NCBI RefSeq assembly: GCF_016902295.1
Contig: NZ_JACJLQ010000025.1
Location: forward strand, 1 to 54,099
Direction: 5' to 3'
Source: Bacteroides caecigallinarum
GTDB lineage: Bacteria > Bacteroidota > Bacteroidia > Bacteroidales > Bacteroidaceae
Length of the DNA: 54,099 bases
Positions 7,244 through 16,092 of this stretch are shown piece by piece (position 1 is the stretch's first letter; each line of letters opens with the position of its first letter). The notes beneath the pieces are model-generated. The model was not told where the DNA came from. It saw nothing but the letters and a program-made list of their open reading frames with translations, and searched no databases. Both the position numbers and the translations under genes were made by a program.

Positions 7244-7438
7244 AGTTTATCAGTTTTTAAGTTCTTTAGTTACAAGTTGACGAGTTGACAAGGTGACGAG
7301 GTTTTTTCAGGTAACAAGTTGACAAGTAAACGAGTAAACAAGGTTACGCTCCGGATGGAACCAACGGTCGGTGAAACCAAAACCTTCTAACAACTTGTAA
7401 CCGAAGCCTCGTAACTGAAAGGAAGCCTTGTAAACTGT
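7244..7438. repeat. Intergenic repeats between surE and lpxB
   Basis: About 28 bp of the AGTTTTTAAG type is followed by 8-10 bp direct repeats of the type AGTTGACAAG / GGTGACGAG / AAACGAGT. The right half carries inverted versions (CAACTTGTAACC, CCTCGTAAC, CCTTGTAAAC). The two halves could therefore fold into a long imperfect hairpin. No ORF and no clear promoter is visible in it. Confidence 0.7.
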
Positions 7439-8209
7439 TTATTCCCAGTTCCACGATTTCATCACCTCCTTGAGTCCGTAGGCTGTAACATCCACCTGCG
7501 TAGGGGTAATCGCCACATAGCCATTGTCCAAAGCCCAGTGGTCTGTTTCTTCCGCTGACGGCTCATTGTTTTTGTACGAACCGGTAAGCCAGAAATACCC
7601 GGTATTGCGCGGATGATTGCACTCAGCGAATTCGTTTATCCAGTCTCCATCGGTCTGACGGCATACACGGATGCCTTTTATATCCTTAGTATCTGGGAAA
7701 TTAACATTCAGACACGTACCTTTAGGTATTCCATTCTTCAATGTTGTCTTCACTATGCTCTTTACATATGGCAGAGTAAATGAGAAATCAGCGTCGGCTG
7801 CATGGTTGCATAATGAGAGGCCTATCGACGGAATGCCTTTCAGACACCCTTCGACAACTATTCCCATCGTACCTGAATAATGCACATTAACGGACGAGTT
7901 GTCACCGTGGTTTATTCCTCCTATAATCATGTCCGGAGTTCGCTGAAGAATGGCGTGCAGGGCTAACTTTGTACAGTCCACCGGCGTACCGCTACACTTA
8001 TATACCAGAAGTCCTTCTTCCTCCCTGACCTTCTCATAATGCACAGGGACAGCGGAAGTTATTGAGCACGAAGCTCCGGAGCGTGGTCCATCAGGAGCCA
8101 CAACCACCAGTTCGGCCTCATCGCGTAGCGCCTTAATCAACTCATTGATACCTTTTGCCTGATAGCCGTCATCGTTCGACAGCAGAATAAGAGGTTTGCT
8201 GTTTGCCAT
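7439..8209 (-). CDS. surE: 5'/3'-nucleotidase SurE
   Basis: This metal-dependent survival-protein phosphatase hydrolyses nucleoside monophosphates and acts in the cytoplasm. The 256-residue sequence carries the family N terminus PLILLSNDDGYQAKGI with metal ligands D13/D14. It also has VVVAPDGPRSGAS with the conserved serine, and the GGINHGDNSSVNVHYSGTM signature. Its length is typical. A promoter is visible at 8249-8280, and the gene is divergent from parA. It sits upstream of lpxB, with which it is probably cotranscribed. Confidence 0.97.
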   Translation of the reverse strand: MANSKPLILLSNDDGYQAKGINELIKALRDEAELVVVAPDGPRSGASCSITSAVPVHYEKVREEEGLLVYKCSGTPVDCTKLALHAILQRTPDMIIGGINHGDNSSVNVHYSGTMGIVVEGCLKGIPSIGLSLCNHAADADFSFTLPYVKSIVKTTLKNGIPKGTCLNVNFPDTKDIKGIRVCRQTDGDWINEFAECNHPRNTGYFWLTGSYKNNEPSAEETDHWALDNGYVAITPTQVDVTAYGLKEVMKSWNWE

Positions 8210-8248
8210 ATTTTAACTTTGTTTATTCAGATTCAACTTAAAACGACG

Positions 8249-8280
8249 TAAAGTTACAATCTTTCAGATTATACCACAAA
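8249..8280 (-). promoter_or_regulatory. surE promoter
   Basis: On the minus strand TTTG (8277-8280), 20 bp, then TAACTTTA (8249-8256). Seven of eight -7 bases match the consensus. Confidence 0.65.
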
Positions 8281-8410
8281 AAAACTATGTGACAATACGT
8301 TTTCAAATCTTAATCTTCACAAACCGTATTCGTTTTTTTATATGGTTTTCAGTATATTTGGATAAGATAGGCCGCACCCCGGAATTAAAAGTCAAAAACT
8401 ATGTTTTCAC

Positions 8411-8441
8411 TTTGTATTTCACTCGGTTTGCACTATCTTTG
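8411..8441 (+). promoter_or_regulatory. parAB promoter
   Basis: TTTG (8411-8414), 19 bp, then TATCTTTG (8434-8441). This is an exact Bacteroidetes promoter with a start near 8449. Confidence 0.85.
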
Positions 8442-8560
8442 CCACCGTTTAGTTATTAACAAAAGCGGTAAGTTATCAACACTTTCCGCAAAAGTAACAG
8501 TTTTTTAATACGCCGTGTCACATATTATTAGTTATTTCGCACAAGAATAAACTGATTAAT

Positions 8561-9325
8561 ATGGGAAAAATAATTGCTTTAGCCAATCAAAAAGGCGGTG
8601 TAGGAAAAACTACTACAACAATAAACTTGGCTGCATCACTGGCTACTCTGGAAAAAAAGGTATTGGTAATAGATGCCGACCCACAAGCTAATGCTTCTTC
8701 AGGTCTTGGAGTAAACGTAAACGAAATCGATTGCTCAATCTATGAATGCCTTATCAATCAAACTGATATAAGAGAAGCCATTTATACAACCGATATTGAC
8801 AGATTAGACATAATACCATCTCATATAGACCTCGTAGGTGCTGAAATAGAAATGCTTAATCTGGAAAACAGAGAAAAAATAATGAAAAAAGCTCTGGAAC
8901 CGATGAAAGATGAATACGACTATATACTTATAGACTGTTCGCCATCGCTCGGACTGATTACAATCAATGCCCTGACAGCAGCCAACTCTGTTATAATACC
9001 GGTGCAATGTGAGTATTTCGCCCTTGAAGGAATAAGCAAACTACTCAATACAATAAAGATAATAAAGACAAAGCTTAATCCGGCATTGGAAATAGAAGGT
9101 TTCCTTCTGACAATGTACGATTCAAGATTACGTCTTGCCAACCAGATATACGATGATGTGAAAAGACACTTTCAGGAACTGGTGTTCAAGACCATCATCC
9201 AGCGTAACGTTAAACTTAGCGAGGCTCCAAGCCACGGAATACCGGCTATACTGTACGATGCTGAATCGACAGGAGCAAAAAACCACTTGGCACTTGCCAA
9301 CGAAATAATAACGAGAAATATGTAA
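8561..9325 (+). CDS. parA: Chromosome-partitioning ATPase ParA (Soj)
   Basis: This Walker-type P-loop ATPase dimerises with ATP on nucleoid DNA and drives segregation of ParB-parS complexes. The 254-residue protein has the deviant Walker [10 protein letters not shown] at 11-19, with the signature lysine also near the loop start. It also has [16 protein letters not shown] and the Walker B-like [12 protein letters not shown]. The length fits chromosomal Soj proteins without an N-terminal HTH, so this is not a plasmid-type long ParA. parB follows after 6 bp. Confidence 0.97.
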   Translation: MGKIIALANQKGGVGKTTTTINLAASLATLEKKVLVIDADPQANASSGLGVNVNEIDCSIYECLINQTDIREAIYTTDIDRLDIIPSHIDLVGAEIEMLNLENREKIMKKALEPMKDEYDYILIDCSPSLGLITINALTAANSVIIPVQCEYFALEGISKLLNTIKIIKTKLNPALEIEGFLLTMYDSRLRLANQIYDDVKRHFQELVFKTIIQRNVKLSEAPSHGIPAILYDAESTGAKNHLALANEIITRNM

Positions 9326-9331
9326 TAAGAT

Positions 9332-10210
9332 ATGGCAGTACAGAAAAAATTTGCATTAGGCAGAGGACTGGACGCACTGATTTCGAACGAGGAAGTACAG
9401 ACTTCCGGCTCTTCGAATATCGGCGAGATAGAGTTGAGCAAGATTTTTGCCAACCCTAACCAGCCACGACGTGAATTTGACCCAATAGCATTACAGGAAC
9501 TTGCCGATTCTATATCCGAAGTAGGTATTATACAACCTATTACATTAAGAAAAATAAACGACGACTCATATCAGATTATCGCCGGCGAAAGAAGATATAA
9601 AGCGTCTGCTTTGGCCGGACTTAAAACAATTCCGGCATATATCAAGACTGCCGACGACGAGAATGTGATGGAAATGGCGTTGATAGAGAATATCCAAAGA
9701 GAGGACCTGAACTCGCTGGAAATAGCGCTTGCATATCAACACCTTATAGAACAATACGAACTTACACAAGAAAAACTCAGCGAACGTGTAGGTAAAAACA
9801 GAACCACGGTAGCGAACTATCTGAGACTGTTGAAACTGCCTGCCACTATACAGATGGCACTGAAGAACAAGGAGATAGACATGGGGCATGCGCGTGCGTT
9901 GCTGTCCATTGACAATCCACAGATTCAATTGAAAATATTCAACGAGATAATTGCCAACGGATATTCTGTAAGAAAAGTTGAAGAGCTTGTGAAATCATTA
10001 AACGCCGAAAAACAGGAAAAGAAAGCAGCCGGCAACAGTAAAATGCCTGAATCTTTCGGAGTACTGCAGAACCACCTTTCAAGCTTTTTCGGAACAAAAG
10101 TTCAACTTTCGTGCAGCAACAATGGTAAAGGGAAAATAAGCATCCCTTTCAAGGACGAAGCCGACCTAGAAAGAATAATGGAAATACTGGATTCGTTAAA
10201 ACAAAACTGA
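9332..10210 (+). CDS. parB: Chromosome-partitioning CTPase/DNA-binding protein ParB
   Basis: This protein binds parS sites and spreads as a CTP-dependent clamp. The 292-residue sequence begins with the ParA-stimulating segment KFALGRGLDALIS. It is followed by the CTP-binding domain (IFANPNQPRREFD, then GERRYKASALAG) and an HTH (LTQEKLSERVGKNRTTVANYLRLLKLP). The end is a C-terminal dimerisation region. It lies 6 bp after parA. I saw no recognisable parS palindrome in the window. The next gene starts 16 bp downstream, so a longer operon with the DUF5683 and MltD genes is likely. Confidence 0.97.
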   Translation: MAVQKKFALGRGLDALISNEEVQTSGSSNIGEIELSKIFANPNQPRREFDPIALQELADSISEVGIIQPITLRKINDDSYQIIAGERRYKASALAGLKTIPAYIKTADDENVMEMALIENIQREDLNSLEIALAYQHLIEQYELTQEKLSERVGKNRTTVANYLRLLKLPATIQMALKNKEIDMGHARALLSIDNPQIQLKIFNEIIANGYSVRKVEELVKSLNAEKQEKKAAGNSKMPESFGVLQNHLSSFFGTKVQLSCSNNGKGKISIPFKDEADLERIMEILDSLKQN

Positions 10211-10226
10211 AAAAACAATTATAGCT

Positions 10227-11012
10227 TTGAAACATAAAGTCAACATATATCACGCAATGATTTTATTCTGTATCTCAATCATGACATTTGGAATGAATGA
10301 GATACAGGCAACGTGTGTGTATGAGCATATAGCGGTTAACGACAGTACAGAAATCTTAAACGACAGCATAATCACAAATGTTCAGGACAGCATAATTTCG
10401 ATGGATTTCGACGATGAAATCAGCGAAAAAGCAAAGGCTCTTGAAGCGCCTGTCGATACTGCTATGATTTCATTAAAAAGCGACTCTGTACTAAACGCCG
10501 GACAACAACCGGCAAAACGCTGGATTCCGGATTCTAACAAATCACTGTGGATGGCAATGGTACTGCCTGGAGCAGGACAAATATATAATAGAAAATACTG
10601 GAAACTGCCTATAATTTACGGAGGCTTTGTAGGTTGTGCATACGCCCTGACATGGAACTCAAAAATGTATAACGACTATTCTCAGGCATACCAGGACATT
10701 ATGAGCGACAATCCCAACAACGACAGCTACAAAGACTTTATTCCGTCTTATGTAGATATTGAAAGCAACAAGGAATATTACCAGAACACTTTCAAAAATG
10801 CCAAAGACATATACCGTCGTCAGAGAGACCTTAGTATATTTGCATTCATAGGCGTTTATCTGCTGTCTGTAATAGACGCATACGTAGATGCAGAACTTTC
10901 AGACTTCGACATTTCAAAGGATTTAAGCTTAAAGTTAGAACCTACAATATTCAATGATGTATTACGCAATCGTCCGCAAGGCATAGGATTGCAATGCAAT
11001 ATTAAATTTTAA
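10227..11012 (+). CDS. DUF5683 domain protein
   Basis: This 261-residue envelope protein is of unknown function. An N-terminal hydrophobic stretch (residues 8-25) looks like a signal peptide or anchor. The DUF5683 core starts near residue 104 with SLWMAMVLPGAGQIYNRKYW, followed by two hydrophobic segments (IIYGGFVGCAYAL and LSIFAFIGVYLLSVIDAYVDA). The best start is TTG at 10227, which keeps the whole signal region; a later ATG would cut into it. It lies between parB and an MltD-like transglycosylase, with 3 bp to the latter. Its place in cell division or wall remodelling is guilt by association only. Confidence 0.85.
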   Translation: MKHKVNIYHAMILFCISIMTFGMNEIQATCVYEHIAVNDSTEILNDSIITNVQDSIISMDFDDEISEKAKALEAPVDTAMISLKSDSVLNAGQQPAKRWIPDSNKSLWMAMVLPGAGQIYNRKYWKLPIIYGGFVGCAYALTWNSKMYNDYSQAYQDIMSDNPNNDSYKDFIPSYVDIESNKEYYQNTFKNAKDIYRRQRDLSIFAFIGVYLLSVIDAYVDAELSDFDISKDLSLKLEPTIFNDVLRNRPQGIGLQCNIKF

Positions 11013-11015
11013 ATT

Positions 11016-12254
11016 ATGAAAAAATTTTTAATTTGCCTTTTATCATTAGGATTTTCAACGATATACGCACAGGAAAAGGTAGAAACAATTACCGTAAAGA
11101 ATGACTTGGGAGAAAACGAAGAAATAGAACTTCCACAGGGTATGTTGTCTGCCACTGACAGCCTATACCTTGATTGGATTTCAAAGAACTATATTACTCC
11201 CATAACTTGTGAGTCGGGCAATTCGAATCCTAATATAAGCGACTCGGTATATATAGACAGACTCCAGCGAATACCGGCTATTATAGAAATGCCTTACAAT
11301 GATATAATAAAGAAATTCATTGACCAATATACTACAAGACTACGCGAGAGCGTTTCATTCATGCTGAGCGCCAACAATCTGTACATGCCTATTTTCGAAG
11401 AAGCGCTTGAAATATACAATCTGCCGCTCGAGCTAAAATATCTGCCAGTAATAGAATCGGCTCTAAATCCTTATGCCGTATCAAGACAGGGAGCTACAGG
11501 ACTGTGGCAATTCATGCTTAGAACAGGAAAGATATACGGACTGGAAGTCAATACACTGATAGACGAAAGAAGAGACCCTGTAAAGTCAACGTATGCGGCT
11601 GCAAGATATTTAAAAGATTTGTATGAGATTTACCATGACTGGAACCTGGTTCTGGCTGCATACAATTGTGGCCCCGGTACAATAAACAAAGCTATACGCC
11701 GTGCAGGAGGAGAAACTGACTTCTGGTCAATATACAATTTCCTGCCAAAGGAAACCAGAGGATACGTTCCGGCATTCATCGCTGCGAATTATATAATGAC
11801 GTATTATTGCGAACACAACATAAGACCTATGGCTATGCAAATGCCTGAAGGAACAGACACCATACATATAAACAGGGTTGTCAATCTGAACCAGATAGCT
11901 GATGTATGCAAGATAAACATTGAACAGCTACGCGCACTAAATCCTGAATTCAGAAAAGATATTATTCCAGGAAATGAAAAGCCTTACGCGCTCAGGCTTC
12001 CAAACAATATGGTAAGTTGCTTTCTGGAGCATGAGGACAGTATATACAACTATAAGCCTCAAGTTTATAACAACAGAAGAGCTACTGTAAAAGTTACCAC
12101 ACCTAAGACAGCCGAAGTATATCATAAGATAAGAAACGGGGAAACATTAGGAGGTATAGCCGCAAAATATGGCGTAAGTGTCGCACAACTAAGAAGGCTT
12201 AACGGCATAAAAGGTAGCAATATCCGTGCCGGAAAAACCATCAGAATAAAATAA
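11016..12254 (+). CDS. mltD: MltD-like membrane-bound lytic murein transglycosylase with LysM
   Basis: This enzyme cleaves the MurNAc-GlcNAc bond of peptidoglycan in the periplasm, forming 1,6-anhydroMurNAc ends. The 412-residue protein has a signal peptide (1-18) and an SLT domain (about 115-270). The catalytic glutamate is E147 in LPVIESALNP, followed by SRQGATGLWQFM and AAYNCGPGTINKAI. A LysM domain lies at the C terminus (about 370-412: YHKIRNGETLGGIAAKYGVS). I see no lipobox, so attachment differs from the E. coli lipoprotein. It is the last gene before a strong terminator. Confidence 0.93.
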   Translation: MKKFLICLLSLGFSTIYAQEKVETITVKNDLGENEEIELPQGMLSATDSLYLDWISKNYITPITCESGNSNPNISDSVYIDRLQRIPAIIEMPYNDIIKKFIDQYTTRLRESVSFMLSANNLYMPIFEEALEIYNLPLELKYLPVIESALNPYAVSRQGATGLWQFMLRTGKIYGLEVNTLIDERRDPVKSTYAAARYLKDLYEIYHDWNLVLAAYNCGPGTINKAIRRAGGETDFWSIYNFLPKETRGYVPAFIAANYIMTYYCEHNIRPMAMQMPEGTDTIHINRVVNLNQIADVCKINIEQLRALNPEFRKDIIPGNEKPYALRLPNNMVSCFLEHEDSIYNYKPQVYNNRRATVKVTTPKTAEVYHKIRNGETLGGIAAKYGVSVAQLRRLNGIKGSNIRAGKTIRIK

Positions 12255-12261
12255 TCATAAT

Positions 12262-12311
12262 AAAAAAAGCAAGTATTTCAATTAATTACCACAGAAATAC
12301 TTGCTTTTTTT
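12262..12311 (+). terminator. Terminator after the parAB-mltD unit
   Basis: The stem AAAAAAGCAAGTATTT pairs with AAATACTTGCTTTTTT around a 16-nt loop and ends in a T run. The next gene starts 50 bp later, so it probably has its own promoter. Confidence 0.88.
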
Positions 12312-12360
12312 TGATTATTTCATATTTTTGCATCTATGTTATTTTTGGAGGAATACGTAT

Positions 12361-14631
12361 ATGACTGATGAAAAGTTAACTCAGGAACAGGCCGATGAGA
12401 AGGTGATAAACGAAGCCTTCGAAGAGCTATTGGCGAGATATCTGGAAAGCCGACACAGGAAAAAAGTTGAAATCATTACTAAAGCATTCAATTTCGCCAA
12501 GCAGGCGCACAAAGGTGTACGCCGACGCTCAGGCGAACCTTATATATTGCATCCCATAGCAGTGGCAAGAATTGCCTGCTGCGAAATAGGGCTTGGGTCA
12601 ACATCTATATGTGCCGCATTACTGCATGACGTGGTTGAAGATACAGACTATACGGTAGAAGACATTCAAAATCTATTTGGGGAGAAAATAGCACTGATTG
12701 TTGACGGACTGACAAAAATATCGGGTGGTATATTTGGAGACAGAGCTTCAGCACAGGCTGAAAACTTCAAGAAGCTTCTTCTTACAATGAACGATGATAT
12801 CAGGGTTATACTTATAAAGATATCAGACCGTCTGCACAATATGCGTACCCTCGGCTCAATGCTGCCAAGCAAACAATACAAAATTGCAGGAGAGACATTG
12901 TATATATATGCTCCGTTGGCCAACAGACTCGGTCTTAACAAAATCAAGACTGAACTTGAAGACTTGAGTTTCAAATACGAACATCCTGAAGCATATAATC
13001 AGATACAGAAAAAGCTGGAAGCCACACAAGAAGAGCGAGACAGCCTTTTCGAAGAGTTTACTGCTCCAATCAAGGAACAGCTTAACAACATGGGACTGAA
13101 ATATAGGATACAGGCACGTGTGAAATCGCCATATTCTATATGGAACAAGATGCAGACCAAACATATCACCTTCGAAGAAATATACGACATTCTTGCCGTA
13201 AGAATTATTTTCGAACCGGAAAGTCCTGACAAAGAAGCAATAGACTGCTTTAATATATACGTTTCCATCTCAAGCATCTATAAGCCTCATCCTGACAGAC
13301 TCAGAGACTGGGTAAGCCATCCGAAAGCCAACGGATATCAGGCTCTTCATGTAACTCTTATGAGTAACAAGGGACGATGGATTGAAGTGCAGATAAGAAG
13401 CGAAAGGATGAATGAGATTGCAGAACAAGGTTTTGCCGCACACTGGAAATACAAAGAAGGAGGCATTAGTGAAGATGAAGGCGAATTAGGCAAATGGCTG
13501 CATACAATCAAAGAAATACTTGACGACCCGCAACCTGATGCGCTCGACTTCCTCGACACCATAAAACTTAACCTCTTTGCATCAGAAATTTTCGTATTTA
13601 CTCCTAAAGGTGAAATTAGGACAATGCCACAAAACTGTACAGCATTGGACTTCGCATTCTCCATACATACATTCCTTGGAAGCCACTGTATAGGTGCCAA
13701 GGTAAACCATAAGCTGGTTCCGTTAAGCCACAAACTGCAAAGCGGCGACCAAGTAGAAATACTTACCTCAAAGTCACAAAAAATACAACCGGACTGGGTA
13801 AACTTTGCCACAACAGCAAAAGCAAAAGCAAAAATTCAGGCTATTCTAAGACGCGAGCGTAAAGAGACACAACAACTTGGAGAGGATACGCTCAACGATT
13901 TCCTCAAGAATGCCAAGATTGAGTTTAACGATGATAACCTGAACAAATTGTGTAACTTGCATAATGTAAAATCTCCTGATGACTTAATGCTGCAAATTGG
14001 TCAGAAAGTAATAAAACTTGGAGATAGCGACATCGACGCATTAAAAGAAAAAACTGTAACCAACGGATGGAAGAAGTTCATTCCTTTCCCATTTGGCGGT
14101 AACAATAAGAGCAAGAACGCCCAAAAGGAAACTCCTGCCGCAATAAATATTGACAAGAAAAAGATTCTCAAACTTACTCCGGATACTATACAGAAAAATT
14201 ATATCATCGCAGACTGCTGCAAACCTATTCCGGGAGATGATGTACTTGGATATATTGACGACAATAACAGAATTATTATACACAAACTGCACTGCCCTAT
14301 AGCAGCACAACTGAAATCAAGTTTCGGTAACCGCCTGTTGGCTGTTCAGTGGGAAACAGGAAAGGCCCTTTACTTCCCGGTTAATGTATATGTGAAAGGT
14401 ATAGACGGAATAGGAATCCTGAATAAAGTGACAGAAATAATATCACAGCAACTTAACGTAAACATTCACAAGCTGCATATAGAATCGAACGACGGTATAT
14501 TCGAAGGTCGAATACAACTATACGTACACGATGTGGATGACGTTAATACAATCTGTAACAATCTCAAGAAAATAGAGAACATAAAACGAGTTACAAGAAT
14601 TGAGAATTTTGATGACGATACAACAGACTAA
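12361..14631 (+). CDS. Bifunctional (p)ppGpp synthetase/hydrolase, RelA/SpoT homologue
   Basis: This long RSH protein sets the level of the stringent-response alarmones. From ATG 12361 it has 756 residues, the usual length. An intact HD hydrolase domain carries H64 in YILHPIAVAR and LLHDVVEDTDY with H89, D90, E93 and D94. The synthetase domain shows SPYSIWNKM, EIYDILAVRIIF and GYQALHVTL. TGS follows (EIFVFTPKGEIRTMP) and an ACT domain ends the protein. The intact HD motif argues for hydrolase activity and a SpoT/Rel type. An in-frame start at 12301 falls inside the preceding terminator and is rejected. The stop overlaps that of the convergent merR gene by 4 nt. Confidence 0.96.
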   Translation: MTDEKLTQEQADEKVINEAFEELLARYLESRHRKKVEIITKAFNFAKQAHKGVRRRSGEPYILHPIAVARIACCEIGLGSTSICAALLHDVVEDTDYTVEDIQNLFGEKIALIVDGLTKISGGIFGDRASAQAENFKKLLLTMNDDIRVILIKISDRLHNMRTLGSMLPSKQYKIAGETLYIYAPLANRLGLNKIKTELEDLSFKYEHPEAYNQIQKKLEATQEERDSLFEEFTAPIKEQLNNMGLKYRIQARVKSPYSIWNKMQTKHITFEEIYDILAVRIIFEPESPDKEAIDCFNIYVSISSIYKPHPDRLRDWVSHPKANGYQALHVTLMSNKGRWIEVQIRSERMNEIAEQGFAAHWKYKEGGISEDEGELGKWLHTIKEILDDPQPDALDFLDTIKLNLFASEIFVFTPKGEIRTMPQNCTALDFAFSIHTFLGSHCIGAKVNHKLVPLSHKLQSGDQVEILTSKSQKIQPDWVNFATTAKAKAKIQAILRRERKETQQLGEDTLNDFLKNAKIEFNDDNLNKLCNLHNVKSPDDLMLQIGQKVIKLGDSDIDALKEKTVTNGWKKFIPFPFGGNNKSKNAQKETPAAINIDKKKILKLTPDTIQKNYIIADCCKPIPGDDVLGYIDDNNRIIIHKLHCPIAAQLKSSFGNRLLAVQWETGKALYFPVNVYVKGIDGIGILNKVTEIISQQLNVNIHKLHIESNDGIFEGRIQLYVHDVDDVNTICNNLKKIENIKRVTRIENFDDDTTD

Positions 14632-14975
14632 GTCAGATAATCGAGCTCCTTACGAATACTAAGGAGCTCTTCTTTTATATCTTTAAGACGCTCTATGATA
14701 TCAACATTTCTGACCTCAAGCTCTTTTTCCTGCTTGAGTCTCTGCTTTGCACCCGCCAAAGTCATGCCCTTTTCCTTTACCAGATGATATACAAGCCTGA
14801 CGTTGTCAATATCCTCTTTTCTATATTGTCGGATATTTCCATTAGCTTTCTTAGGAGCTATAAAAGGAAATTCCTTCTCCCAATATCTAAGCGATGACTC
14901 GTTGACACCAAACATCTGTGCCACCTCACTTATTGAATAATATATTTTCAGTTCTTTATCTGCACGTAAAGCCAT
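14628..14975 (-). CDS. MerR-family transcriptional regulator
   Basis: A small 115-residue DNA-binding protein. A winged HTH at the N terminus (YYSISEVAQMFGVNESSLRYWEKEF) is followed by the second wing region and a coiled-coil dimerisation helix (about 75-113). No C-terminal effector domain or metal-binding cysteines are present. The ligand is therefore unknown, and it may act only as a DNA-bending regulator. It is downstream of the M23 peptidase gene by 18 bp on the same strand. Its stop is interleaved with that of the RSH gene. Confidence 0.92.
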   Translation of the reverse strand: MALRADKELKIYYSISEVAQMFGVNESSLRYWEKEFPFIAPKKANGNIRQYRKEDIDNVRLVYHLVKEKGMTLAGAKQRLKQEKELEVRNVDIIERLKDIKEELLSIRKELDYLT

Positions 14976-14993
14976 AAGAATAATTTAATAATA

Positions 14994-15962
14994 TCAATCA
15001 TAAACTTTACCATGGTTGGATGCTATCTCAACCATCTTGTCATAATCTTCAGCATTAAGGTCCATGAAATAATAATTTACAGGATTAACCACTTTTCCTT
15101 TTACGTGTACTTCATAATGTAAATGCGGACCTGTGCTTTTTCCTGTACTCCCTACATCTCCTATTATCTCTCCTCTAACCACATTCTGACCGTTTCTAAC
15201 CCTGATTTTACTTAAATGGGCATATTTCGTAACGTATCCGAATCCATGATCCACTGTAATACAGTTTCCATAAAGCCCTTCCCATCCTGCCTTTACAACC
15301 CTTCCGTTGCCTGTAACATATACCGGAGTACCAACATTGGCAGAAAAGTCCATACCTTCATGAAATTTCACAGTTTTATATATCGGGTCAATTCGGGAAC
15401 CGTATCCCGATGCTGTCCTTTTTAAATCTTTATTAGAAACAGGCTGTATCGCAGGAATACATTCGAGCATTTCATCATGATTCTTACACAGTTCCACAAC
15501 CTCATCGAACGATTCCGACTGAATATAAAGCTGTCTTGCCAGAAGATCCATCTTCTTGGAAGTATTGACAACCAACCTTGAATTCGCCATATCCATCAGC
15601 TCACCGTATCTGTTGGTATTGCCATAACTTGCCAGCCGCAGACCATCATTCACAGGGTCGGCCTGCATTATAACCCTATACAGATTATCATCTCTCTGTT
15701 GAATCTGCTTCATTACATTAAGAGCTTCGTCAAGTCTTGTGGACAATATATGATACTGAGCCTGAAGCTTGGAATTCTCTGTACGCAAACTCTTTTCGGA
15801 CGGAGAGCCAAAAATAAAGAAAAAAACAAGGAAACTGCCGGCTCCTAATCCCATTCCTACAAACAAACGCCTCAAATAACTCATTATTCTCTGACGCAAA
15901 GTGGGATAAATACGATCGTACGTCCGTGTTTTAGGGTTATATATATAGTAAACTTTACGCAT
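14994..15962 (-). CDS. M23 family metallopeptidase (LytM domain), membrane anchored
   Basis: This 322-residue envelope protein is a peptidoglycan endopeptidase or LytM regulator. A cytoplasmic basic N terminus precedes a transmembrane segment (about 33-52) and a coiled-coil stalk (about 60-95). The C-terminal M23 domain keeps all zinc ligands: H201 and D205 in FHEGMDFSAN, and H280/H282 in GPHLHYEVHV. A catalytically active enzyme is therefore expected. It is divergent from alaS and upstream of merR. Cross-link hydrolysis during growth is the likely role. Confidence 0.93.
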   Translation of the reverse strand: MRKVYYIYNPKTRTYDRIYPTLRQRIMSYLRRLFVGMGLGAGSFLVFFFIFGSPSEKSLRTENSKLQAQYHILSTRLDEALNVMKQIQQRDDNLYRVIMQADPVNDGLRLASYGNTNRYGELMDMANSRLVVNTSKKMDLLARQLYIQSESFDEVVELCKNHDEMLECIPAIQPVSNKDLKRTASGYGSRIDPIYKTVKFHEGMDFSANVGTPVYVTGNGRVVKAGWEGLYGNCITVDHGFGYVTKYAHLSKIRVRNGQNVVRGEIIGDVGSTGKSTGPHLHYEVHVKGKVVNPVNYYFMDLNAEDYDKMVEIASNHGKVYD

Positions 15963-16043
15963 CCTTAATCGTTTTATGAAAAAATAAGATACAATATATC
16001 AATATTTTGCACCAAATTTAACGACAAAAATAATAAAACAAGT

Positions 16044-16051
16044 TATCTTTG
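16044..16051 (+). promoter_or_regulatory. alaS promoter -7 box
   Basis: TATCTTTG matches the -7 consensus exactly, 41 bp before the alaS ATG. No clear -33 TTTG is found at the normal spacing. Confidence 0.6.
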
Positions 16052-16092
16052 CAAATCAATTTTCAGAATATTAACCATCATAGAATATAAAT

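Larger units (their letters stand above)
8210..8560. other. Divergent regulatory gap between surE and parA
   Basis: No gene is visible in these 351 bp. They contain the surE promoter (8249-8280), the parAB promoter (8411-8441) and a 112-nt parA leader with AGTTATTAAC (8451) and AGTTATCAAC (8471), 20 bp apart at the predicted start of transcription. The central part (about 8281-8400) is AT-rich, and I see nothing further in it. Confidence 0.7.

Noticed and set aside
8210..8560. parS site next to parAB
   Set aside because: No GTTTCACGTGAAAC-like palindrome was found in the gap or elsewhere that I noticed in the window.
12301..12360. Longer N terminus of the RSH protein starting at 12301
   Set aside because: The extra codons cover the terminator hairpin arm and a hydrophobic stretch not found in RSH proteins; ATG 12361 matches the family start.
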